Positions 1 through 7,700 of a DNA stretch of 12,142 nucleotides are shown here, piece after piece (within the stretch, counting starts at the first letter, position 1; each line of letters begins with the position of its first letter). This DNA is from Spirochaetia bacterium (lineage in GTDB: Bacteria; Spirochaetota; Spirochaetia; Treponematales; Breznakiellaceae), in the NCBI GenBank assembly GCA_025997655.1, contig BNUW01000073.1, positions 1 to 12,142 on the forward strand, written 5' to 3'. Under the pieces are notes generated by a model that worked only from the letters and a program-made list of their open reading frames with translations, searched no databases and had not been told where the DNA came from. Both the position numbers and the translations under genes were made by a program.

Positions 1-16
1 ACATGGGAGCGAGTTT

Positions 17-1195
17 CTAAGGCCCCTTCAAAGAAGGCTCTTTCCAGGAAGGCTTAACCCCCAAAAATCCCAGGATGGTCAGCAGGGTAAAATGCAGGGG
101 GGTAAAAACCGTGTGGAGTACCCACGCGAGCCCCGCCTTGGGAAGGGCCGCGCCGAAAATGCGCAGGGTCGCCAGGGTATTCATGGTCATGGCAAGCAGT
201 ACCGCCGCGGGAAGGGGCCAAAGGCTGGGGATGAAGGGTGTCAGGGGGATAGCCAGCATCCCCATGGAAATGGTGATCGCCAGAAAACCAAAACTCAGCC
301 TGGTGGAAATTTCGGGACTGAAAAGCCCCCCGTTATTCCAGCGGAGGGTCTGGCCCAGCAAGGCCTTCCAGGAATTTTCCCCCTGGGTCATCACCTGAAC
401 ATCGGCGCCGCAGGCCGAGCGGACCCGGTACGCCGATCCCGCCCGGATACGGGAAACCAGCGCCGCATCCTCCGTGGGCGAGGGGGGGATGCTCCCATAG
501 CCCCCGATATCCTCCAGGGTTTTCCGCCTGAGGATGAGGTTGTTTCCAAACCCTCCCCCGGCCGCCCCGATTCCCGTGGAAGCCGCCAGGTACATATAGC
601 GTATGGCATGGTCAAAACACTGATACACCTGAAAAAAGCGTTTCCCTTCAATGGGGAGCTTAAAAACCGGCCCAATCACCGCCCCGACCCGTTCGTCGGC
701 CATGCGGAGCGTCATGGCGCGTATCCAAGAGAGCGGTATCTCGCAGTCCGCATCGGTAAAGAGGAAAAGTTCCCCCATGGCAATATCGATACCCCGGCTC
801 AGGGCATATTGTTTATGGTTTGGCCCGGGGTTTTCCGGCAGGGTAATAATCCTGACATTTTCGCGGGTTTCGGCAAACCGCCGAAGCATGGCAGGGCTTT
901 CGTCGGTGGACCGGTCATCGACAAAAATATACTCGGCATCGGGATAATCCTGGAGCCCCAGGGTCCGGAGCAGCCCCTCCATACGCAGCGCCTCGTTACG
1001 GATGGGGATAATCACCGAAACCAAGGGGGTGGGTGCGGTGGTACCAGCGGGCTTACCCTTTGCAATGCCCCGGCAAGCCCGCATATCCCGGCGGTATTCC
1101 AGAAAAAGCCCCCCCATGAGAACCGCATGGAGCCCCACAAAGACAAGCGCAAACCCAAAACGAAAAATATTGTATAAAAACCAGGCCGATCCCAT
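17..1195 (-). CDS. Membrane-anchored family 2 glycosyltransferase
   Basis: A 392-residue protein likely to transfer a sugar from a nucleotide-sugar donor at the cytoplasmic membrane face; donor and acceptor cannot be read from sequence. Residues 8-33 form an N-terminal membrane segment. The GT-A core follows: VSVIIPIRNE (59-68), the FVDDRSTD motif (91-98, acidic residues for nucleotide binding), TDADC (147-151, the DxD-like metal site), ED at 242-243 (probable catalytic base region) and QTLRW (282-286, the QxxRW motif of processive or polymer-type GT2 enzymes). At least two hydrophobic segments lie in 303-380. Length and domain order fit membrane GT2 proteins of the cellulose synthase/hopanoid GT HpnI-like kind. 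The ATG at 1195-1193 is preceded by a weak AGG ribosome site. It is the most GC-rich gene in the window and is transcribed away from the defence genes, so it is probably core-genome flank. GT2 assignment is secure; the exact role is unknown. Confidence 0.88.
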   Translation of the reverse strand: MGSAWFLYNIFRFGFALVFVGLHAVLMGGLFLEYRRDMRACRGIAKGKPAGTTAPTPLVSVIIPIRNEALRMEGLLRTLGLQDYPDAEYIFVDDRSTDESPAMLRRFAETRENVRIITLPENPGPNHKQYALSRGIDIAMGELFLFTDADCEIPLSWIRAMTLRMADERVGAVIGPVFKLPIEGKRFFQVYQCFDHAIRYMYLAASTGIGAAGGGFGNNLILRRKTLEDIGGYGSIPPSPTEDAALVSRIRAGSAYRVRSACGADVQVMTQGENSWKALLGQTLRWNNGGLFSPEISTRLSFGFLAITISMGMLAIPLTPFIPSLWPLPAAVLLAMTMNTLATLRIFGAALPKAGLAWVLHTVFTPLHFTLLTILGFLGVKPSWKEPSLKGP

Positions 1196-1196
1196 A

Positions 1197-1225
1197 TTGC
1201 CTAATTATATAGGATCCGGTATACT
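1197..1225 (+). promoter_or_regulatory. Sigma-70-type promoter of tRNA-Ala
   Basis: TTGCCT (1197-1202, four of six consensus bases) and TATACT (1220-1225, five of six) are separated by exactly 17 bases. The expected transcription start near 1232 lies about five bases before the mature tRNA 5' end at 1237. Spacing, match and position all fit. The -35 box abuts the start codon of the divergent glycosyltransferase gene. Confidence 0.65.
1204..1209 (-). promoter_or_regulatory. Possible -10 box for the glycosyltransferase
   Basis: The minus strand reads TATAAT here, a perfect sigma-70 -10 hexamer. I see no convincing -35 hexamer 16-18 bases upstream. Transcription from this box would start only a few bases before the ATG at 1195, giving an almost leaderless message, so either the box is fortuitous or the true start codon is further inside the gene. 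It lies between the -35 and -10 boxes of the tRNA promoter on the other strand. Confidence 0.25.
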
Positions 1226-1236
1226 TTTCCCACCTA

Positions 1237-1309
1237 GGGGAATTAGCTCAGTTGGTAGAGCGATTGGTTCGCAATCAATAGGTCACCGGTTCGAATCCGG
1301 TATTCTCCA
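1237..1309 (+). tRNA. tRNA-Ala (anticodon CGC)
   Basis: A 73-base tRNA that folds completely by eye. The acceptor stem pairs GGGGAAT with ATTCTCC and contains G3-U70, the main alanine identity element. The D arm is GCTC/GAGC around an 8-base loop, and the anticodon stem is ATTGG/TCAAT. The seven-base loop TTCGCAA places CGC at 34-36, which decodes GCG (alanine). The variable loop is AGGTC and the T arm is ACCGG-TTCGAAT-CCGGT. The discriminator base is A73. The 3' CCA is not encoded (GTC follows), so it must be added after transcription. The accessory genes begin just past its 3' end, a usual side for tRNA-associated islands, but no copy of the tRNA 3' end was seen elsewhere in the window. Confidence 0.95.
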
Positions 1310-1313
1310 GTCC

Positions 1314-1361
1314 ATCTATGGTGGGGTTTTTAAGAATTAGACGGAAAACGACACCATAGAT
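1314..1361. repeat. 10-bp inverted repeat after tRNA-Ala
   Basis: ATCTATGGTG (1314-1323) is the exact reverse complement of CACCATAGAT (1352-1361), with a 28-base loop between. The left arm starts five bases after the mature tRNA end. A run of five T follows the left arm inside the loop, but none follows the right arm, so this is not an ordinary intrinsic terminator. It could be a tRNA 3'-trailer structure, a recombinase site or a remnant of a small element. Confidence 0.55.
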
Positions 1362-1386
1362 ACAGTGGATTGAAAGAGGGCAAGGA

Positions 1387-1455
1387 ATGGACCACAACCA
1401 TAGCCCAGCCAAAGGACTTTTCTTCCGGGGAAATAAGGCAGGAGTAAACGGGTGA
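1387..1455 (+). CDS. Possible 22-codon leader ORF upstream of the helicase
   Basis: A short open frame encoding MDHNHSPAKGLFFRGNKAGVNG. It has a good ribosome site, GAGGG at 1376-1380, six bases before the ATG, better than the site of the large gene downstream. It ends at TGA 1453-1455, nine bases before the helicase start, so terminating ribosomes could feed translation of the helicase. The peptide resembles nothing I recognise, and such a short frame may be chance. There is no rare-codon run or attenuator hairpin that would show regulation. Confidence 0.22.
   Translation: MDHNHSPAKGLFFRGNKAGVNG
1451..1455 (+). promoter_or_regulatory. Ribosome binding site of the PLD-helicase gene
   Basis: GGTGA matches the 3' half of the consensus AGGAGGTGA and sits nine bases before the ATG at 1465. 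The TGA of this site is also an in-frame stop for the helicase frame, so the gene cannot start further upstream. Confidence 0.5.
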
Positions 1456-1464
1456 AATTCATCT

Positions 1465-4400
1465 ATGGGTAGCCTTATCACCAATCAGAACAAATTCCTC
1501 TCTGAAATCATCAACAGCATTCTACCTAAAGTTGAAAACGCCTCATTCCTGGTCGGTTATTTCTATTTTTCCGGCTTTGCCGAGATTTACAAGGGGCTTG
1601 AAAACAAGCATCTTCGAGTTCTCGTTGGCCTTGAAATCGAACAGGATATGATAAACCGTGTCCGTGAGGTTGATTACCATACAGCCGAAAAGCAAACCAG
1701 AGGCGAGCTTAAAGCCACCTTTTATGCATCCTTGGCTGATCTTTTCAATGAAACTGACTACTTTGATAGTGAAAAAGCACAGGAAGCCTTTACCCTCTTT
1801 TTTACCAAGATAAAAGATGGCACATTGGAAATCCGTAAAACAAAAGAAAGCAATCATGCGAAGATGTATCTGTTTCAAAACAAAGAGGAATTCGATAACG
1901 GCGGGACATTGCCCGGTACGCTCATTACAGGTTCCAGTAATTTATCTTTTGCAGGCTTAAAAAATCGCCTTGAATTAAACGCCGTTCTGTATGATGAATC
2001 TGACTACAAAGAAGGCGTTAAGATTTTTGAGGAAATTTGGGGCACCGCAATCCCGGTAGCCGATAAAGACCATCTCGCCGAATTTGAAAGCAGTGTAATT
2101 GAAAAAATCTGGTACGATAAACTGTATAAGCCCTATTGTTTTTTCCTTCGAGTATTGGATGAGTATTTTTCGGTCAATTACGACAAAGATTTCAAATCCG
2201 CTCATGACATCAATACTGATTTCTATGATTTGAAATATCAAACAGATGCCATTAAATTAGCCCTTGCTACTATAGAAACTCATAATGGCGTTATTATTAG
2301 TGACGTGGTTGGTTTAGGGAAAAGTATCATTGGTTCAGCCGTTGCCCATAATTTAGGCTTGCGGACTATCATTGTGGCTCCCCCGCATCTGGTGCCCCAA
2401 TGGGAAGATTACGCAACCGATTTTAATTATCATGCAAAAGTGTATTCATCCGGTAAAATAGAGACGGCTCTTGAATATTTCAAAGAAAAATCAACCTTTG
2501 GCAAACCGTGGCTCATTATTATTGATGAAGCCCATAAATACCGCAATGAGATTACCGCCGATTACAACAATTTGCACAACCTTTGCTGCGGCAATAAGGT
2601 AATTCTTTTAACCGCAACGCCGTTTAACAACAAGCCTGCTGATATTTATTCGATGGTTAAACTGTTTCAGTTGCCGCTTAAATCAACACTAAAATCTGTA
2701 GATAACCTTGGCTTCCGGTTTAATGAACTAATCAACCAATACAACGAAGTACGAAAACAACAGCGTAAAAAAACGATTGATGAATTAACACTAAAAAACG
2801 AGATAGACAAAATCGCAGGTCAAATCCGCCGTATTATTTCTCCGCTGGTAATTCGCCGCTCCCGGCTTGATTTATTAGGGATTACTTCATACAAGGAAGA
2901 CCTCGAAAAGCAAAACATAGGCTTTGCCGAAACCGGCGACCCCGAAGCCCTTGAATATGATTTAGGTGATATAAAAGATTTGTATCTTGATACCTTGCAG
3001 CAAATCTCACCTGATTTGTCTATTGAAACCGAGGCGACACGGCCTCACTATCAGGCTGCCCGCTATAATGCGGTAACCTATGTAAAGCCGGAGTTTGAAG
3101 AAAGATTCCAGAAAAAAGTTGAAGAAGCGGGAATCGAATATAACCTGTTTATTGGAACCCAAAGCAACCTCTCAAAATTTATGCGGCGTATGCTTGTTCA
3201 GCGTTTTGAAAGTTCAAAAAAAGCCTTTGAAATATCCCTGGGCAGAATGATTTCTACTTCCCGCAATATCTTAAACTGGATAGAAAAGCGTGGAAAAGTA
3301 CCGATTTTCAAAAGAGGATATTTACCTGACATAGAAGAATTTTACAAAGAGAATACCGGCTCTAATGACCTTTTTGATGAAATAGCCGATTTAACCTTTG
3401 AAGCGGAATTGAATAAACTCGAATCAAAAGGATTATTTGAACTTGAAACTGAATATTTTGATGACGCTTTTATCACAGATATACAAAGCGATATTCAAAT
3501 ACTGGAACAAATTAATCAAAGTTGGTTTGGAAAAGGTGTTATATTAGCCGATCCAAAGCGTGACCACTTTGCCGAAATCATCTCATCTCAAATCAGGAAA
3601 GAACCTAACCGAAAAATCGTTGTCTTTAGTGAGTATGCCGATACTATTGATGACCTTTACGAAAAACTAAAGACAAGCGGCTTACGGGCATTCAAATATA
3701 CATCCAGAGAATCAAACAAAACAAACAAGGTTATTATTGAACGAAATTTTGACGCAGGTAAAAAAGTGCAAGATAATGATTATGATGTTCTTGTCGCTAC
3801 CGATGCTATTTCGGAAGGCTATAACCTGCACCGTGCAGGAACAGTATTCAATTACGATATTCCCTATAATCCAACCCGTGTCATCCAGCGTGTAGGACGT
3901 ATCAATCGTATCAACAAAAAAGTATTTGACCGGCTTTATATTTATAACTATTTTCCCACAAGTATTGGCGAAGGAGAAACCCGTACCAAAGAAATATCGA
4001 CCCTTAAAATGGCGATGATTAATGCCATAATCGGTGAAGATACCAAGGTACTTACCGGTGATATAGAACTCCGTTCCTTCTTTGCCGAACAATACAAGAA
4101 AATGGTAAATGCAAGTGAAGTTGAAAGTTGGGAAACAAAATACCGGGAATTGCTTAATAACGCTAAGACCGGCTCTGCCGGTCAAGGTACAATAGAATAC
4201 GAAACAGCTCTAAACATTCCCCATCGTTCCCGTGTAGGCCGGACAGCGGATAAAGGCCGTAAGGGCATTTTAATGTTTGGACGGAAAAAAGACACCTGCG
4301 TTTTCAAAATGTCGAAGGATTTATTAGACTCAGAAATACTTGCGGAGGAAGATGCCTTTCAATTACTCGAAGCAGATATTATCGAACAAGCAAAGCCGGT

Positions 4401-4743
4401 ATCAGAAAGTTTTGACGCTATCTATCAAAACATAAAACAAGGACTTTTCAGAACCACGGTTACGGAAAAAACTGATAATAAAAAGCGTCAAGTGCTGGAT
4501 AAGATAAACGCTATCGCTTTAAGCGGCAAATTAAATCCCGATTATCTGAAAGACCTCCAATCTGCTACAGAAATTGGCGCCCTTTCAGGACACTCAATGC
4601 AGTTTATCCGCCAGTTAAAACCCGATGAATACAATACACTTCCAGAGGAGATAGACCAAGACTTTTTGGACAGGGTGAATAAAATGGCCCGTGATGTTGA
4701 TGAAGGCAAAGAAAGTATCATTTTAAGCGAGGAATTGCGGTGA
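1465..4743 (+). CDS. PLD-nuclease / SNF2-helicase fusion protein
   Basis: A 1092-residue protein predicted to couple ATP-driven movement on DNA to a phosphodiesterase activity. The N-terminal 200 residues form a phospholipase D-like domain with one HxK motif, HAKMYLF (131-137), followed by GSSN (156-159). A single such motif implies that two chains must pair to make one active site. The superfamily 2 motor follows: Q-motif-like region near 256-270, Walker A DVVGLGKS (280-287), DEAH (354-357), TATPF (383-387), motif IV region VVFSEYAD near 720, and ATDAISEGYNLH then QRVGRINR (from 808) in the C-terminal RecA lobe. It lacks the MTase, HsdR PD-ExK and DUF1998 domains of other defence helicases. 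The stop overlaps the next start by four bases, so it acts with the methyltransferase. ATG 1465 is the first possible start because of the in-frame stop at 1453. Restriction or anti-phage function is inferred from context. Confidence 0.92.
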   Translation: MGSLITNQNKFLSEIINSILPKVENASFLVGYFYFSGFAEIYKGLENKHLRVLVGLEIEQDMINRVREVDYHTAEKQTRGELKATFYASLADLFNETDYFDSEKAQEAFTLFFTKIKDGTLEIRKTKESNHAKMYLFQNKEEFDNGGTLPGTLITGSSNLSFAGLKNRLELNAVLYDESDYKEGVKIFEEIWGTAIPVADKDHLAEFESSVIEKIWYDKLYKPYCFFLRVLDEYFSVNYDKDFKSAHDINTDFYDLKYQTDAIKLALATIETHNGVIISDVVGLGKSIIGSAVAHNLGLRTIIVAPPHLVPQWEDYATDFNYHAKVYSSGKIETALEYFKEKSTFGKPWLIIIDEAHKYRNEITADYNNLHNLCCGNKVILLTATPFNNKPADIYSMVKLFQLPLKSTLKSVDNLGFRFNELINQYNEVRKQQRKKTIDELTLKNEIDKIAGQIRRIISPLVIRRSRLDLLGITSYKEDLEKQNIGFAETGDPEALEYDLGDIKDLYLDTLQQISPDLSIETEATRPHYQAARYNAVTYVKPEFEERFQKKVEEAGIEYNLFIGTQSNLSKFMRRMLVQRFESSKKAFEISLGRMISTSRNILNWIEKRGKVPIFKRGYLPDIEEFYKENTGSNDLFDEIADLTFEAELNKLESKGLFELETEYFDDAFITDIQSDIQILEQINQSWFGKGVILADPKRDHFAEIISSQIRKEPNRKIVVFSEYADTIDDLYEKLKTSGLRAFKYTSRESNKTNKVIIERNFDAGKKVQDNDYDVLVATDAISEGYNLHRAGTVFNYDIPYNPTRVIQRVGRINRINKKVFDRLYIYNYFPTSIGEGETRTKEISTLKMAMINAIIGEDTKVLTGDIELRSFFAEQYKKMVNASEVESWETKYRELLNNAKTGSAGQGTIEYETALNIPHRSRVGRTADKGRKGILMFGRKKDTCVFKMSKDLLDSEILAEEDAFQLLEADIIEQAKPVSESFDAIYQNIKQGLFRTTVTEKTDNKKRQVLDKINAIALSGKLNPDYLKDLQSATEIGALSGHSMQFIRQLKPDEYNTLPEEIDQDFLDRVNKMARDVDEGKESIILSEELR
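4167..4183 (+). repeat. Intragenic 7-bp hairpin in the helicase gene
   Basis: GACCGGC and GCCGGTC pair perfectly around a three-base loop (TCT), inside codons for a Thr-Gly-Ser-Ala-Gly segment that reads like a flexible linker. No T run follows, so it is not a terminator. It may only reflect codon choice in a Gly/Ala linker. Confidence 0.4.
4729..4742 (+). promoter_or_regulatory. Ribosome site and GTG start of the methyltransferase gene
   Basis: GAGGA at 4729-4733 lies six bases before GTG at 4740. The GTG shares bases with the helicase TGA (GTGA), a layout that supports translational coupling and fairly equal protein amounts. The signal decides the start: translation begins with Ile-Lys-Phe after the initiator, and no other start codon is better placed. 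Confidence 0.7.
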
Positions 4744-7700
4744 TAAAATTTACGCAAAAATATAACCGTGGCGCTTGGTTATCCTTCCTCGAAGATTCAT
4801 TTTTACCCGATGATTTTACTGTTAATGAAAGAGAAGTATCTTTTTCTGAAAAACTCGAATATACCCAAACCGTTACAAAATTGGGCGAGTCCCCTTCATT
4901 AGGTTTAACCGTATTTGAAATCAAGCATAAGTCAACAAATGATGCCCGTGTGGGTTTGAGCAAAGAGGCTTTTCGGCTTGTTTGTAACTATACATTACAC
5001 AGCCGGGCGTTGGTTTTATTTGTTCCCCAAGATAAAGATGATTTCTATCGCTTCTCTTTAATTGAGTTTACTCCCATTGTAAATGAGAAAGGTAAAGTTA
5101 AGCGGGATTATTCTAACCCCCGGCGATATTCTTTTATTTTAGGACGTGACGCAAAGGTCAAAACTCCACAGCAGTATCTTGTTCAAAAGGGCAGAGTTAA
5201 AGACACGGTGGACCTCAAAAACCGCTTTTCTGTTGAAGTGCTGACAAAAGAGTTCTATAGCGAATTATTCAAATGGTATGATGATTGGGCCATCAAAGAA
5301 GTTGCATTTCCTCAAGGTTTTGGCGCCAATGTTACGTTGGCAAAGGGTGAGCAAAATAGAATCCATCTTATTCGCTTAATTACCCGGCTCATATTTGTCT
5401 GGTTCATTAAACAGAAGGGGCTTATACCGGAATGGATATTTGATAAAGATGAAATTGCAGATGTCCTTAAAACATTTAAGAGCAAAAGCCTTTCGGATGG
5501 CAATTATTACAATGGAATCATTCAAAACCTCTTTTTTGCCACGCTTAACAAACCAATCAATGAGCGTGATTTTGCTAATGAAAAAGAACGGAAAGAAGAC
5601 TACGGTATTAAAAATGTATACCGGGATACGCTTAAAGAAAGCTTATTTCAAATAACCCATGATGAATTTAAATCACGCCTTGATTCTGTTCCTTTCTTAA
5701 ACGGCGGCTTGTTTGAATGTTTGGATAATTTTGATGATAAAGCGTATATAGATGGATTTAGCCGTGAAAAAAACCGGTGTGCGTTTGTTCCCAATGCCTT
5801 GTTTTGGGGCAATGGCGAGCAGCTTGGTATTATCGAACTATTTAATCTGTATAACTTTACTATAGAGGAAAATACGCCGCAGGATGTTGATGTGGCTCTT
5901 GACCCGGAACTTTTAGGGAAAGCCTTTGAAAATCTTTTAGGTACCTTTAACCCGGAAACACTCGATGCCGCACGGAATGCAACCGGCTCATTTTATACAC
6001 CCCGTGAAATCGTCAGTTATATGGTTGATTCTTCACTGAAAGAATATTTTAAAAATTATCTAAAAGACGACAAAGACGCAGATTCAAAACTCGAAGCCCT
6101 TTTTTCATATCAAATTGAGGGCACCAGTTTTTCTGATAAACAAGTGGAAACCCTTATTTCCGCAATCAACAATAGTAAGATATTAGACCCTGCTTGCGGT
6201 TCAGGCGCCTTCCCAATGGGTATTTTACAACGGCTTGTGCATATCCTTGGTAAGCTAGACCCCGGCAATAAGCTATGGGAGGATATACAGCGGAATAAAG
6301 CGGTAGAAGAAACAGAAGAAGCCTATAAAATTGGCGATAAGGAAAAACGGAACGAACGCCTCACGGAAATAAGCGATATTTTCCAGCAGAATTCAGATGA
6401 TTACGGGCGCAAACTTTTCTTGATTGAAAATTGTATCTACGGTATTGATATACAGCCGATTGCAATACAGATTAGCAAATTGCGTTTTTTCATTTCGCTC
6501 ATTGTCAACCAGGAAAAGAGCAAAAATAAGGATGATAATTACGGCATTCGTCCGTTGCCTAATCTTGAAACCAAGTTTGTTGCGGCGAATACGCTGATTG
6601 GTGTCAAAAGGGAATCAGGTGTATTAGTAGACCCGGAAATTGAGAAGGTTCAAAAACAATTGCTTGTCATCAGGCATCAACACTTTAGTGCCCGCAATGC
6701 CAAAGAGAAAATCGAATTACGAAAAGAAGACAGGCAGCTTGCTAAGGAACTTGCAGAAATATTAAAGAATGATGGCTTTTATAATTCGCATGATGCCGAA
6801 CAGATGGCAAAATGGAATCCCTACGACCAAAACACACCGTCTGATTTCTTTGACCCGGAGTGGATGTTTGGTGTGGTGGACGGGTTTGATGTGGTGATTG
6901 GGAATCCGCCGTATGTGCAAATTCCTAAAGGGCGTGTATCAGCAGGTTTCTTCCCATTCTCGGAAGGCAAAGATAAGGGGAAGCAAAATCTGTATAAAGT
7001 CTTTATTGAAGCAGCATATAATTTAGCAAAAAATAATGGATGTCAATGTTTGATAACACAAAGTAGTTTGCTTTGTGATTTAAGTTCGCAATATACACGA
7101 GAACTATTGCTAACTAAAACAACGCTCAAATATATAATTGAATTTCCCAAGGTTGCACCATCACAGGATGGTCAAGTTTTTCAATCTGTATTGCAAGGAA
7201 CCTGTATTTCGCTTGCAAAAAAAACTGCTCCTGATATAAAGCATATATTTTCTATTTCTATAGATAACGACATAACAACAATAATGCAACCAATATTTGA
7301 AAAAATCGCTCAGTCATCTATACAAGAAATTTATCCTGACTCTTTTGATATTCCTTTAATAAAGACTGGAGAATTTGAGGTTATACAAAAAATCGACAGA
7401 TGCTCATCGAAATTTAAAAGTATAATAAAATCTCTGAATCAAGGTGATATAAATTTAACTGCGTCAAAATCCTATATTAGCAATATAAAATCAAAGACAA
7501 AGTTGCTACGTGGTAGAAATGTTGCGAAATATCATGTCAACTACAATGTAGATGAGTATTTAAAAGCGGGATATAAAAAAGAACTTGTGGCGGCAAACAA
7601 AACCAGTACCTTTTTGGTCTGTCAAGAAGTTACCGGAACAGTTGATAAATGGCGCTTGCATTTTGCTTTAACAGATACCGATGAAACGTTTCTTTTCGGG

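Larger units (their letters stand above)
1313..1468 (+). repeat. 9-bp direct repeat CATCTATGG flanking the spacer
   Basis: CATCTATGG occurs at 1313-1321 and again at 1460-1468, where it overlaps the helicase ATG at 1465. The two copies bracket most of the region between the tRNA and the first defence gene, and the first copy overlaps the left arm of the inverted repeat. It could be a target-site duplication or an attachment-site remnant, but nine bases can also match by chance. Confidence 0.35.

Noticed and set aside
92..1177. A 361-codon open frame on the plus strand opposite the glycosyltransferase
   Set aside because: High G+C keeps the antisense frame open. The translation is rich in Gly, Pro, Arg and His with no domain, while the minus strand has clear GT2 motifs.
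1311..1361. Intrinsic terminator after tRNA-Ala
   Set aside because: The stem is 10 bp but the loop is 28 bases and no T run follows the right arm; the T5 lies inside the loop.
1275..1484. A 69-codon minus-strand frame across the tRNA 3' half and spacer
   Set aside because: It is antisense to the tRNA arm and has no recognisable domain; likely chance.
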